A stretch of DNA of 64,000 nt from Azoarcus_F sp048158365. GTDB taxonomy: Bacteria > Pseudomonadota > Gammaproteobacteria > Burkholderiales > Rhodocyclaceae. This document shows positions 16,608-24,823 of the stretch, in pieces. The position numbers were made by a program, and so were the translations under genes. The DNA lies in the NCBI GenBank assembly GCA_048158365.1, contig JBLLNL010000001.1; one strand, written 5' to 3'. Position 1 is the first letter of the stretch. Every line of letters starts with the position of its first letter. The notes below the pieces were generated by a model. The model was not told the DNA's origin. It ran no database searches and was given only the letters and a program-made list of their open reading frames with translations.

Positions 16608-18788
16608 ATGACCGACCAGCAAAGCCAACACGTGACCGAAATGCCGCGCAAGAGCCCGCTGCACGCCTTTCTCGCGCCGGACGCGATCGCGATCATCGGC
16701 GCTTCGGCCGATCCGACCAAGCGCGGCTACAAGGCCATGGTCGGGCTGATCAAGGGTCACTACCCGGGCAAGATCTACCCGCTCAACCCCAAGGTGCCCG
16801 AGATCCTCGGCGTGCCCACCTTCGCCGCACTCGACGATATTCCGGGTCCGGTCGACCTGGCGTTGATCTGCACGCCGGCGGCGACGCTACCCGGTATCAT
16901 GCTCGAGTGCGGCCGCAAGGGGGTCAAGGGCGCGGTGATCCTCGCCGCCGGTTTCCGCGAGACCGGCGCCGAGGGCGCGAAGCTGGAGCAGGAGGTGCTC
17001 AAGGCCGCGCGTGCGGGGGGTGTCCGGATCATCGGCCCGAACACGTCGGGCATGTTCAACATGCACAAGCGGGTCAATCTGCTCGATCTGGGCAATGTCA
17101 AACCCGGTGACATCGGCTTCATCTCGCAGTCGGGCAACATGCTGCTGGCGCTGGTGCTCGAGGCCGAATACAACGGTCATGTCGGCTTCTCGACCTATGT
17201 CGGTCCAGGGAACCAGACCGACATCGGATTCAATGACTATCTTTGTTACCTCGGCGAGGATCCGAATACGCGGGTCGCGACGCTGTACGTGGAAGGTTTC
17301 CGCGACGGCCAGCGCTTCCTGCAGGTCGCGCGCGCGATCACGCCGATCAAGCCGGTGGTGGTCTACAAGTCCGGTGCCACCGAGCTTGGCAAGAAGGCGG
17401 CCAGCTCGCATACCGGCGCGCTCGCCGGCAGCTACGAGATGACGGTGGATCTGCTGAAGCAGGTGGGGGTGAGCGTGGTGCGCCATTCCGACCAGATCCT
17501 GCCGGTGGCCGAAGGCCTCGCGCTGATGCAGAAGGCGCGCGGCAAGCGCATCGCGATCATCGCCGATGGCGGCGGCCAGGCGACGATCACGTCCGACCGG
17601 CTGTCCGAGGCCGGGTTGGCGCTGGCCGAGCTGTCGGAGGCCACCCGCAAGCGTCTGGCGGCCATCCTGTTCGCGCAGGCTTCACTGGCCAACCCGGTCG
17701 ATGTGGCCGGAACCTCGGACACGAATCCGGAAGTGCTGGCGCAGTGCATGGAGATCGTCGCCGAGGACGACGGCGTCGATGCGGTCTTTCTGGTCGGCAT
17801 GTTTGGCGGCTACCACACCCGCTTCGCCGAATCGCTGCTGGGCGGCGAGATGCGCGCAGCCGAGACGATGATCGAGCTTGCGCGCCGGGTGGGCAAGCCG
17901 CTGGTGGTCTACAGCCTCTATGCGCCGGTCAAGCCCCCCCCGCTGCGGCGCCTGCACGAGGCCGGTCTGCCCGTTTACGCATCGATCGAACACGCGGTCA
18001 AGGTGTTGCAGGCTTTGAGTGAACGCGGGATCTACCTGCAGCATCAGCACGGGCAGCCGTTGCAGGCAGGGGTCACGCCGAACGACGACATGCTGGCGAT
18101 GTTCGCGCGCGCGCAGCACGAAGGGCGCGACCTGTTCGAGTTCGAAGCCAAGGCGCTGCTGCGTGCGCATGGCGTGGCGGTCGCGCCGGAGCGCGTGGCC
18201 CACAGTGCGGACGAACTCGCCGAGATCGCGTCCGGGCTCGGGGAGCAGCCGTTCGCGATGAAGGTGGTGTCCAAGGACATCCTGCACAAGTCGGACGCCG
18301 GCGGCGTGAAGCTCAATCTGGTCGGCGAGGCCGCGATGCGCGAGGCCTTCGACCAGATCATGACGAGTTGCCGCGCCTACGATCCGAATGCCGACATCCG
18401 CGGCGTGCTGGTCGCGCCGATGGCCAGGAAAGGTACCGAGGTCATCGTCGGTGTGGTGCGCGATCCGATCTTCGGGCCGGTGCTGATGTTCGGTCTGGGC
18501 GGTATCTTCGTCGAGATTCTCGAGGATGTCGCGTTTCGCGCGATTCCGCTGTCGCGCCACGACGCGGAGGCCATGGTCGATCAGCTCAAGGGCCGCAAGA
18601 TACTCGCCGGCGTGCGCGGTGAGGCGGCGGTTGACAAGGCCAGCCTGGTCGATCTGCTGCTGGCCGTGTCGAGCATCGTCAGCGCGTATCCGCAGTTGTC
18701 CGAACTCGATCTGAATCCGGTGATCGCGTATCCGGACGGCTATGCGGTGGTCGACGCCCGCATCATCACCAACCGCAGCGTGTTGTGA
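16608..18788 (+). CDS. Acyl-CoA synthetase, NDP-forming (acetate-CoA ligase family)
   Basis: The 726-residue fusion protein has a CoA-binding Rossmann domain (AIAIIGASADPTKRGYKAM, residues 26-45). A succinyl-CoA ligase-like domain follows, with the phospho-acceptor H268 in ASSHTGALAGS. A C-terminal ATP-grasp domain starts near 500 (FEFEAKALLRAHGV, then MKVVSKDILHKSDAGGV). Such enzymes make an acyl-CoA from a free acid, CoA and ATP with release of ADP. Close relatives include FerA feruloyl-CoA synthetase of Sphingobium; whether this one prefers an aromatic, dicarboxylic or short-chain acid cannot be read from the sequence. It begins three bases after the first crotonase stop. Confidence 0.9.
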   Translation: MTDQQSQHVTEMPRKSPLHAFLAPDAIAIIGASADPTKRGYKAMVGLIKGHYPGKIYPLNPKVPEILGVPTFAALDDIPGPVDLALICTPAATLPGIMLECGRKGVKGAVILAAGFRETGAEGAKLEQEVLKAARAGGVRIIGPNTSGMFNMHKRVNLLDLGNVKPGDIGFISQSGNMLLALVLEAEYNGHVGFSTYVGPGNQTDIGFNDYLCYLGEDPNTRVATLYVEGFRDGQRFLQVARAITPIKPVVVYKSGATELGKKAASSHTGALAGSYEMTVDLLKQVGVSVVRHSDQILPVAEGLALMQKARGKRIAIIADGGGQATITSDRLSEAGLALAELSEATRKRLAAILFAQASLANPVDVAGTSDTNPEVLAQCMEIVAEDDGVDAVFLVGMFGGYHTRFAESLLGGEMRAAETMIELARRVGKPLVVYSLYAPVKPPPLRRLHEAGLPVYASIEHAVKVLQALSERGIYLQHQHGQPLQAGVTPNDDMLAMFARAQHEGRDLFEFEAKALLRAHGVAVAPERVAHSADELAEIASGLGEQPFAMKVVSKDILHKSDAGGVKLNLVGEAAMREAFDQIMTSCRAYDPNADIRGVLVAPMARKGTEVIVGVVRDPIFGPVLMFGLGGIFVEILEDVAFRAIPLSRHDAEAMVDQLKGRKILAGVRGEAAVDKASLVDLLLAVSSIVSAYPQLSELDLNPVIAYPDGYAVVDARIITNRSVL

Positions 18789-19609
18789 GCGCAGAGAACA
18801 AAGCCATGAATGCACCTGCCGTGCCTCCCCCCGTGCTGACCGACGCCGTGCTGCAGCTCGACGCGCGGGTCGCGACGCTGACGCTGAACCGCGATGACGT
18901 GCGCAATGCGCTGACCGGTACCGGCCTGATCGAGGACATCATCGCGGTGGCCGACTGGGTCAACCGCTGCGACGACGTGTCGGTGCTGGTCATGACCGGC
19001 GCCGGCTCGGCGTTCTCGTCCGGCGGCAACGTGAAGGACATGGCCGAGCGTGGCGGCGACTTCGCCGGCGACGTGGCCGAGGTCGCGACCCGCTACCGGC
19101 GTGGCATCCAGCGCATCCCGCTGGCCTTGCAGCAGGTCGAGGTGCCGATCATCGCGGCGGTCAATGGTCCCGCGGTCGGGGCCGGGTTCGATCTGGCCAA
19201 CATGGCCGACATCCGCATCGCTTCGACGAAAGCGAAATTCGGCGAAACCTTCCTGAACCTGGGCATCATCCCGGGCGACGGGGGGGCGTGGTTCATGCAG
19301 CGCCTCATCGGCTACCAGCAGGCCTTCGAGATGACGCTGTCCGGGCGCATCGTCGGGGCCGACGAGGCAAAGCGACTCGGGCTGGTGCTCGACGTGGTCG
19401 AACCGGATCAGCTGATGAGCCGGGCACACGACATCGCGGCCCGTTTTGCCGCCCAGCCGCCCAAGGCCCTGCGCCTGACCAAGCGTCTGATGAAGATGGC
19501 CCAGCGCATGGAGCTCAAGGACTTCCTGGACCTGTGCGCCGCCTTCCAGGGCATGTGTCACAACGAACCCGAACACCTCGCGGCGGTCCGGCGCATGCTG
19601 GACAAGTGA
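18785..19609 (+). CDS. Crotonase-family protein with altered active site
   Basis: The 274-residue protein has crotonase motifs (AFSSGGNVKDMAERG, VNGPAVGAGFDLANMADIRI, GIIPGDGGAW). The first catalytic glutamate position is aspartate (GAGFD), and the second falls in FGETFLNLG, where the usual PE pair is TF. Hydratase activity by the classical mechanism is therefore doubtful; isomerase, lyase or thioester hydrolase activity is possible. A GTG at 18785 overlaps the ligase stop by four bases. An ATG at 18806 is an alternative start. It is co-transcribed with the ligase. Confidence 0.88.
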   Translation: MSAENKAMNAPAVPPPVLTDAVLQLDARVATLTLNRDDVRNALTGTGLIEDIIAVADWVNRCDDVSVLVMTGAGSAFSSGGNVKDMAERGGDFAGDVAEVATRYRRGIQRIPLALQQVEVPIIAAVNGPAVGAGFDLANMADIRIASTKAKFGETFLNLGIIPGDGGAWFMQRLIGYQQAFEMTLSGRIVGADEAKRLGLVLDVVEPDQLMSRAHDIAARFAAQPPKALRLTKRLMKMAQRMELKDFLDLCAAFQGMCHNEPEHLAAVRRMLDK

Positions 19610-19694
19610 GTCCCCGGCGCGCGCGTTCCTTTCGGCCGGTGTGCGTCCGAGGGTCCTGGCCCGCACCGTTTGCGCGGGCGCGGTGAGTGTCGCT

Positions 19695-20171
19695 TCAGCC
19701 CGGGCGGGCCCTGCGGTCGCAGTCGTGGCAGATCGCGCTGAGTTCGATCTCGCTGCCGGCCAGTGTGTGGCCGGCAGCTTCGAGGCTGCGCGCCAGCGCC
19801 GCCAGCGCGACGTCGTCGTGCAGTTCGGTGACCCGGCCGCAACCCGGACACACGAGGAAGAGGCCGGCCTGGTCGTGACCGTCGTGGTTGCACGCGACGA
19901 AGTGGTTGATGCGCCCGATCTTGTGCGCCAGCCCCTGATCGATCAGGAAGTCCAGCGCGCGATAGACGGTCGGGGGTGTGGCCGAGGGATGGGCCCGTCT
20001 GATCTGGTCGAGCAGATCGTATGCCTTCAGGCCGCCTGGCTCGCGCCTGAGCAGCGCGAGCACCTGCCGTCTGATCGGGGTCAGGCTGCTGCCCCGCGTC
20101 TTGCACAACGCGGCTGCATGATCGAGAAAGCGGCTTTCTTCCGCGGACGAAACGTCGGACAGGTCGGGCAT
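19695..20171 (-). CDS. zur: Fur-family regulator, probably Zur
   Basis: The 158-residue protein has a winged helix (LTPIRRQVLALLRREPGG, then PPTVYRALDFLIDQGL) and a metal-binding C-terminal half with CNHDGHDQAGLFLVCPGCG and ICHDC, so two CxxC-type zinc pairs. The short NHD-rich hinge and the neighbours (a cysteine-poor DksA and a CobW GTPase, both known Zur targets in other bacteria) support Zur over Fur or PerR. A longer form starting at 20252 (MFTHPW) has GAGGT upstream and cannot be excluded. No clear Zur box (TGTTATA-type palindrome) was found in the upstream gap. Confidence 0.8.
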   Translation of the reverse strand: MPDLSDVSSAEESRFLDHAAALCKTRGSSLTPIRRQVLALLRREPGGLKAYDLLDQIRRAHPSATPPTVYRALDFLIDQGLAHKIGRINHFVACNHDGHDQAGLFLVCPGCGRVTELHDDVALAALARSLEAAGHTLAGSEIELSAICHDCDRRARPG

Positions 20172-20447
20172 CGAGCTCGTGGCTGCGTGTGTAAGTGGCG
20201 GCGCGTGTGGCGGCCGGTCGGGCCGTGCCCGGCGCCATGGATGGGTGAACATGCTACCTCATCATCGCCGCTGTCGGCGGTGTTCCAGCAGCCGGGCGAC
20301 GAATGCGCCGAAGCGCATGCCGCGCAGGCGGTCCGCGATGGGACGCCGCCGATCGGGCATGTCCCGGCCGCACCGATCGGCGTCCACCCCCGGGCCGGAT
20401 TGGTGTATCGTCCGGCCCGTTCGACAAAAGCAAGGATGAGGAAGATG

Positions 20448-20882
20448 ATGACCGACGCCACGACCGGGAGGGTGCACACGCTGACCCGGGAGGCCCTGCT
20501 GGCAGCACCCGAGGACGAATACATGTCCGACGCCCAGCTTGATTTCTTCCGCGCGCTGCTGCTAGCCGAGAAGCACGCCCTGCTGGACGCGGCGCGCCAG
20601 ACGACGGCGCATCTGCAGGACAACGAGGCGATCCCGGACTGGACCGACCGCGCGACGATCGAGGAAGAGCACGCACTGGAGCTGCGCGTGCGCGACCGTG
20701 AGCGCAAGATGATGAAGAAAATCGACCAGGCGCTGGCCCGAATCGCCGAGGGCAACTATGGCTGGTGTGACGAGACCGGTGAGCCGATCGGGATTGCGCG
20801 TCTGCTCGTGCGTCCGACCGCGACGCTGAGCGTGGAAGCGCAGGAACGTCACGAAGCGATCGAACGCGTGTCGCGCGGCTGA
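20448..20882 (+). CDS. dksA2: DksA paralogue lacking most zinc-finger cysteines
   Basis: The protein of about 144 residues follows E. coli DksA through the N-terminal EYMSDAQLDFFRALL, the coiled coil with its acidic tip (IPDWTDRATIEEEHALELR) and RDRERKMMKKI. In the zinc-finger region the CxxC...CxxC set is reduced: GWCDETGEPIGIARLL keeps one cysteine, and the second pair is replaced (LSVEAQ). This matches DksA2 of Pseudomonas aeruginosa, which replaces zinc-dependent DksA under zinc starvation. It binds RNA polymerase in the secondary channel and works with ppGpp. The start at 20448 fits GAGGAAG upstream; ATGs at 20436 and 20445 are alternatives. CobW follows 17 bp later. Confidence 0.88.
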   Translation: MTDATTGRVHTLTREALLAAPEDEYMSDAQLDFFRALLLAEKHALLDAARQTTAHLQDNEAIPDWTDRATIEEEHALELRVRDRERKMMKKIDQALARIAEGNYGWCDETGEPIGIARLLVRPTATLSVEAQERHEAIERVSRG

Positions 20883-20899
20883 GCGGCGGGCCAGGGTCC

Positions 20900-22036
20900 A
20901 TGCAGGCGCCGGGTGGCGACCGACGTATCCCGGTCATCGTGCTGACCGGGTTCCTCGGCGCGGGCAAGACCACGCTGCTCAACCATCTGCTCGCGTGTCC
21001 GGAGATGGCGCGCAGCGCGGTGCTGATCAACGAGTTCGGCGAGGTCGGCGTCGACCACCATCTGGTCGAGAAGGTAGACGAGACGCTGGTGGTGCTCGAT
21101 TCCGGCTGCATCTGCTGCAGCGTGCAGGGCGACCTGGTCAAGGCGCTAAAGGGCTTGTTCCAGCGTGCGCTCAGGCGCGAGATCGGTCCGATCGACCGGG
21201 TCGTGATCGAGACGACCGGCCTCGCCGACCCGGCGCCGGTCATCCACACCCTGATGCAGGATGCGTTCATCGCCGACCGCTACCGCATCGACGGCGTGAT
21301 CACCGCGGTCGATGCGACCCATGCCGGCGACCAGCTCGTTACCTACCCCGAGGCCTTGCGCCAGGTCGCGATGGCCGACCGGCTGCTGATCACGAAATGC
21401 GACCTCGCGGATTTCTCGACACGGGTGACGCTCGCCGATCGCCTGGCGGAGCTGAATCCGGGCGCCGAGCGCATCGAGGTCTTCCGCGGCGAAGTCCCAC
21501 CCGCCGTGTTCGACGGCTGCGGGCTGTACGAAACCGCCGGCAAGCTTCCGGATGTCGCGCGCTGGCTGGGCGATGAAGCCGCGCGCGCGCAGGCGGCGCG
21601 TACTCCCGCGGTTTCGGGGCCCGCTGCCTGGCGCAAGCCGGGCGGGGCGCAATCGCAAGCCCCGGCAGCCGTGGCCTCTCGTCATGACGATGCGGTCACC
21701 AGCTATGTGCTGACCTTCGATCAGCCGCTCGACTGGCTGGGGTTCGCGGATGGGCTGGGCCTGCTTCTGCAGGTCCACGGCGAGCGCATTCTGCGCGTGA
21801 AGGGGCTGCTCAATGTCGCGAACGATCCACTTCCGCGGGTGGTGCAGTGCGTGCAACATGTCGCCTATCCGCCGACCAGCCTGCCCGCCTGGCCGACCGA
21901 GCCGCCGTATGACGACCGCAGGAGCCGGCTGGTCTTCATCGTGCGCGATCTCCCCCGCCAGGAAGTCGAGAGCATCATCGGCAGCCTGAGCGGGCAGGCG
22001 CCGCAGCCGCCTGACGACGCCGATCGGCCAGCGTGA
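20900..22036 (+). CDS. CobW/ZNG-family metallochaperone GTPase
   Basis: The 378-residue G3E GTPase has Walker A GFLGAGKTT (residues 17-25), the zinc-binding CxCC motif at 70-73 (SGCICCSV), ETTGLADPAPV and the base-recognition ITKCDLAD. A CobW C-terminal domain begins near residue 265. Relatives (ZigA, ZNG1) deliver zinc to client enzymes under zinc limitation; others serve cobalamin synthesis or nitrile hydratase. Its position between the DksA paralogue and a Zur-like regulator favours zinc allocation. A proline/alanine-rich linker of about 30 residues (around 232-263) separates the domains. Confidence 0.9.
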   Translation: MQAPGGDRRIPVIVLTGFLGAGKTTLLNHLLACPEMARSAVLINEFGEVGVDHHLVEKVDETLVVLDSGCICCSVQGDLVKALKGLFQRALRREIGPIDRVVIETTGLADPAPVIHTLMQDAFIADRYRIDGVITAVDATHAGDQLVTYPEALRQVAMADRLLITKCDLADFSTRVTLADRLAELNPGAERIEVFRGEVPPAVFDGCGLYETAGKLPDVARWLGDEAARAQAARTPAVSGPAAWRKPGGAQSQAPAAVASRHDDAVTSYVLTFDQPLDWLGFADGLGLLLQVHGERILRVKGLLNVANDPLPRVVQCVQHVAYPPTSLPAWPTEPPYDDRRSRLVFIVRDLPRQEVESIIGSLSGQAPQPPDDADRPA

Positions 22037-22070
22037 GCCGGATGCAGCCGTGCCGGCGGTCAGCGTCGCG

Positions 22071-22100
22071 TTGTTCGTGACATCGATTGAGCCGTACAAT
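22071..22100 (+). promoter_or_regulatory. Candidate sigma-70 promoter for the DUF3460 gene
   Basis: TTGTTC (22071-22076) and TACAAT (22095-22100) are 18 bp apart and lie 26 bp upstream of the ATG, with AGGAG between. This is the only good match in the 89-bp gap. Confidence 0.45.
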
Positions 22101-22125
22101 TCGCGTCTAAAGGAGAAAGCGAACC

Positions 22126-22314
22126 ATGGCCATATACGAATCCGAGCACACCAAGTTCATGCGCGAATGGCTGGAGAACCATCCAGAGGAAGTCGAAGAG
22201 CAGAAGAAGGGACGCGCGCTGTGGTGGGACAAGCCGCAGGAGGTCGAGCAGACGCGGCGCTATCGTCAGGCGAGCGTGCCGACCAAGCCCTATTACTACG
22301 ACCCCACCCACTGA
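22126..22314 (+). CDS. DUF3460 small protein
   Basis: A 62-residue hydrophilic protein (MAIYESEHTKFMREWLENHP, then GRALWWDKPQE and YYYDPTH). It fits the DUF3460 family of short betaproteobacterial proteins of unknown function. There are no membrane segments and no cysteines. A strong AGGAG site lies nine bases upstream. It is probably transcribed from its own promoter and may share the transcript with the exonuclease gene 18 bp downstream. Confidence 0.88.
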   Translation: MAIYESEHTKFMREWLENHPEEVEEQKKGRALWWDKPQEVEQTRRYRQASVPTKPYYYDPTH

Positions 22315-22332
22315 GGGTGACGGACCGTTCTG

Positions 22333-23805
22333 GTGTCGCTGCCTGATCCGCATGTCCTGATCGACCTGGAGACCACCGGGGCGAACCCGGTCAGCGACCG
22401 GATCACCGAGATCGCGCTGCTGCGCATAGAGGGTGGCGAAGTGGTGGCGCGCTGGCAGAGCCTGGTCAATCCCGGCTGCGGCATTCCGCCCTTCATCCAG
22501 CGCATCATCGGTATCACCGATGACATGGTCGCGACCGCACCCCGGTTCGCCGAGCTGGCCGACACGGTGTGCGGACTGCTCGCCGGCGCGGTGTTCGTCG
22601 CCCACAATGCGCGCTTCGACTACGGCTTCATCCGCAATGCCTATGCCCGCCTTGGGCAGGATTTCGAGGCGCCGGTGCTATGCACCGTCAAGCTGTCGCG
22701 TGCGCTGCATCCCGAACATCATCGCCATGGTCTCGATGCGCTGATCGAGCGGCACGGCTTCGTCTGCGATGCGCGTCATCGGGCGATGGGCGATGTCGAG
22801 GTTCTGTGGCAGTTCTCGCACATGATCCGGGAGCGTTTTTCGGCCGACGTGCTGTCACGGGCGGTCGAGCGCGCGATGAAATTCGCGGCCCGCCCGCCCG
22901 CCCTGCCGGATGGCGTGCTCGAGGGGCTGCCCGAATGGCCGGGCGTGTACAGCTTCTTCGGCGAGAACGACACGCTGCTGTTCGTGGGGCGGGGCGCGAA
23001 CCTGCGCGCGCGCGTCACCGAGCACTTCTCGACCAGCAAGCGCAAGGGCAAGGATGCCGAGCTCGCAGCCCGGGTGCGCCGGCTGGAATGGGAGGAGACA
23101 GCAGGCGAGCTGACCGCGCTGTTGCGCGAAGCCGAACTGATCCGCGCGCTGCGTCCGCCGCACAATCGTCCTCCGTCCCCGCCCGGCGAAGTGTTCGGCC
23201 TGCGGCTGCTGGCGAGCCGGCGCAACGCGTCGGTGTTGCAGCGGGTGAAGCTCGATGGCACCGATCCGACCGACTGGCAGGACGTGCATGGCACCTTCCG
23301 GTCCCGCAAGGAAGCCGAGCACCTGTTGCGCGAACTCGTGAACTTCTATCGCTTGTGTCCGCGCCGCCTCGGCATCGAACCTGCCGGCAGGGGCGCATGC
23401 GTCGCCTACCAGAACAAGCGCTGTGCCGGTGTGTGCGTGGGCAAGGAGAGCATCGAGGCCCATGATGCGCGCCTGCTCGGTGCGCTCGCGTCGGTCGGGC
23501 TCAAGCCGTGGCCGTGGCCGGGCGCGGTGGTGGTGACCGAACGTTCTGAACACGCCGATCTATGCGCACATCATCTATTCGACCAGTGGTGCCATTTGGG
23601 CAGCGCGGCCGATGATGCCGCCCTCGCCGAACTGTGCGCAGACCGACCGCCGCGACGTTTCGATCTGGACACGTACCGGATACTGCAGCGCTGGCTGACC
23701 AGCGACGCACACCGTGACAAGGTTCGTGAAATCGCCGGCCGGGCTGGTTCCCATTCAGGTGGTGATCAACGCACTGCCGGGACCTGCCAACCCCCTCACC
23801 TTTAA
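22333..23805 (+). CDS. DnaQ-like exonuclease fused to a GIY-YIG nuclease domain
   Basis: The 490-residue protein joins two nuclease folds. Residues 1-170 are a DEDD 3'-5' exonuclease (VLIDLETTGANPV with the DxE pair, and HNARFDYGFIRNAY). From about 195 there is a GIY-YIG domain like that of UvrC and Cho (WPGVYSFFGENDTLLFVG), then a region with CVAYQNKRCAGVC. Such proteins are usually annotated as DNA polymerase III epsilon-like; a role in repair is inferred. GTG is the likely start, with GAGGGTGA upstream. The last residues run into a hairpin and the stop lies inside it, so the C-terminus may be truncated or extended relative to relatives. Confidence 0.88.
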   Translation: MSLPDPHVLIDLETTGANPVSDRITEIALLRIEGGEVVARWQSLVNPGCGIPPFIQRIIGITDDMVATAPRFAELADTVCGLLAGAVFVAHNARFDYGFIRNAYARLGQDFEAPVLCTVKLSRALHPEHHRHGLDALIERHGFVCDARHRAMGDVEVLWQFSHMIRERFSADVLSRAVERAMKFAARPPALPDGVLEGLPEWPGVYSFFGENDTLLFVGRGANLRARVTEHFSTSKRKGKDAELAARVRRLEWEETAGELTALLREAELIRALRPPHNRPPSPPGEVFGLRLLASRRNASVLQRVKLDGTDPTDWQDVHGTFRSRKEAEHLLRELVNFYRLCPRRLGIEPAGRGACVAYQNKRCAGVCVGKESIEAHDARLLGALASVGLKPWPWPGAVVVTERSEHADLCAHHLFDQWCHLGSAADDAALAELCADRPPRRFDLDTYRILQRWLTSDAHRDKVREIAGRAGSHSGGDQRTAGTCQPPHL

Positions 23806-23817
23806 GGTGAGGGTTGG
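23787..23817. terminator. Hairpin over the exonuclease stop codon
   Basis: A strong stem pairs CCAACCCCCTCACCTT with AAGGTGAGGGTTGG, with CACCTTTAAGGTG at its centre. The TAA stop of the exonuclease gene lies in the loop. There is no following run of T, so Rho-independent action is uncertain. Very similar hairpins occur as extragenic repeats in many proteobacteria. Confidence 0.55.
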
Positions 23818-23856
23818 GGTGGGGACGGGTTCAGCAGGTTTGCTTAGAAACCTTCC

Positions 23857-23899
23857 CCTGACGGGGCGTACCCCGTTGCCGGATCCGGCACCCGTCAGG
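23857..23899. terminator. Nested palindrome between converging genes
   Basis: Outer arms CCTGACGGG (23857-23865) and CCCGTCAGG (23891-23899) enclose the perfect palindrome TGCCGGATCCGGCA (23877-23890). It covers the stop codon of the Crp/Fnr gene and could terminate that gene and the converging exonuclease transcript. Confidence 0.5.
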
Positions 23900-24584
23900 C
23901 GGCCAGGCTCTGCAGGCCCGAGTAATCGGTCAGCCGGATCGCGCGATGGCCGCGCTGCGCGATGAAACCCTCACGTGTGAAGCGGTTCAGTACCCTTGAG
24001 AAGCTTTCCGGGGTCATGTTCAGCTGCGACGCGATGGTCTGCTTGCTGGTGGAGAGCCGGACTTCGATCGCCTCGCTGGCTTGGTCGGCATGCTTGACCA
24101 GATAGTGCGCGACCCGTTGGGCTCCATTGCGCTGTTCGCACAATTCCATGTCGCTGACGAGTTCGCATATTCGCTCCGACATGCGTCTCATCAACGCGCG
24201 GGCCAGTCCCGCATCGGCGGCCAGCGCCAACTGCAGCAAGCGCTGCGGCAGGAAGATCACGATGCCGTCTCTAAGCATCTGTGCCGACAGGATCTGCGCC
24301 TTGTCGCTGAACACGCTCTCCTCGCAGAAGGTGTCGCCGCGTCGGGCGATCCGCACGATGCGCTCCGTGCCGGTGCTGGAAGTCAGGAACAGCTTGAGCT
24401 CCCCGCGTGCGACGATGAACATGCCTTCCGGACGGTCGCCCCGATTGATCAACGTACTGCCGCCGTCGAGGCGACGGATGCGCGCGCCCTGGGCGAGAAT
24501 GTCGAGGGCAGGGCGCTCGACCATGCCGAAGGGTTCGAAAGCGAGGAGGGTTTCGGTGATGAAGCTCAGCGGTTCGGCGGTCAT
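23895..24584 (-). CDS. Crp/Fnr-family transcriptional regulator
   Basis: The 229-residue protein has a cyclic-nucleotide-binding-like sensor domain (GDRPEGMFIVARGELKLFL) and a C-terminal helix-turn-helix (TSKQTIASQLNMTPESFSRV). It lacks the N-terminal cysteine cluster of oxygen-sensing FNR. This places it near the DNR/NnrR or other cluster-free branches, some of which sense nitric oxide through heme; that sensing is inference. GGAGAAG lies just before the ATG. It is divergent from narXL, with a NarL-type site in the shared gap, which suggests a joint role in nitrate or denitrification control. Confidence 0.9.
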   Translation of the reverse strand: MTAEPLSFITETLLAFEPFGMVERPALDILAQGARIRRLDGGSTLINRGDRPEGMFIVARGELKLFLTSSTGTERIVRIARRGDTFCEESVFSDKAQILSAQMLRDGIVIFLPQRLLQLALAADAGLARALMRRMSERICELVSDMELCEQRNGAQRVAHYLVKHADQASEAIEVRLSTSKQTIASQLNMTPESFSRVLNRFTREGFIAQRGHRAIRLTDYSGLQSLAA

Positions 24585-24688
24585 GGTGTCTTCTCCGGTC
24601 CAGCATCTTCGACTTGTTGTTGGAAACGAGTCTAGGTCGGTGCACGGCGCGTTTGAACAGGGGGTAGCGCAGGGAGTAGCGAGCCGAA

Positions 24689-24704
24689 TACCTCTTCCGA
24701 GGTA
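24689..24704. promoter_or_regulatory. NarL/NarP-type 7-2-7 binding site
   Basis: TACCTCTTCCGAGGTA is a 16-bp palindrome made of two TACYYMT-like heptamers facing each other with two bases between: TACCTCT matches the consensus fully and the other half has one mismatch. It lies 135 bp upstream of the narX start and 105 bp upstream of the divergent Crp/Fnr gene start. Confidence 0.6.
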
Positions 24705-24823
24705 CGGGTAGTATTTGTCAAATTGTTGATTATCATGAGATCGTGCGTTCGATCCGATTTCGGGTGGACGATGTGGGGATGAAGAGGTATCCCCACGAAC
24801 AGGGTGTGTTGCGGAGATTCACG

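Noticed and set aside
20172..20447. Zur-binding palindrome in front of the DksA paralogue
   Set aside because: The gap is GC-rich with no AT-rich TGTTATA-type inverted repeat. No site could be supported.
24726..24739. FNR-type box TTGAT-TATC-ATGAG upstream of narX
   Set aside because: The left half matches TTGAT but the right half matches ATCAA at only two of five bases; too weak to call.
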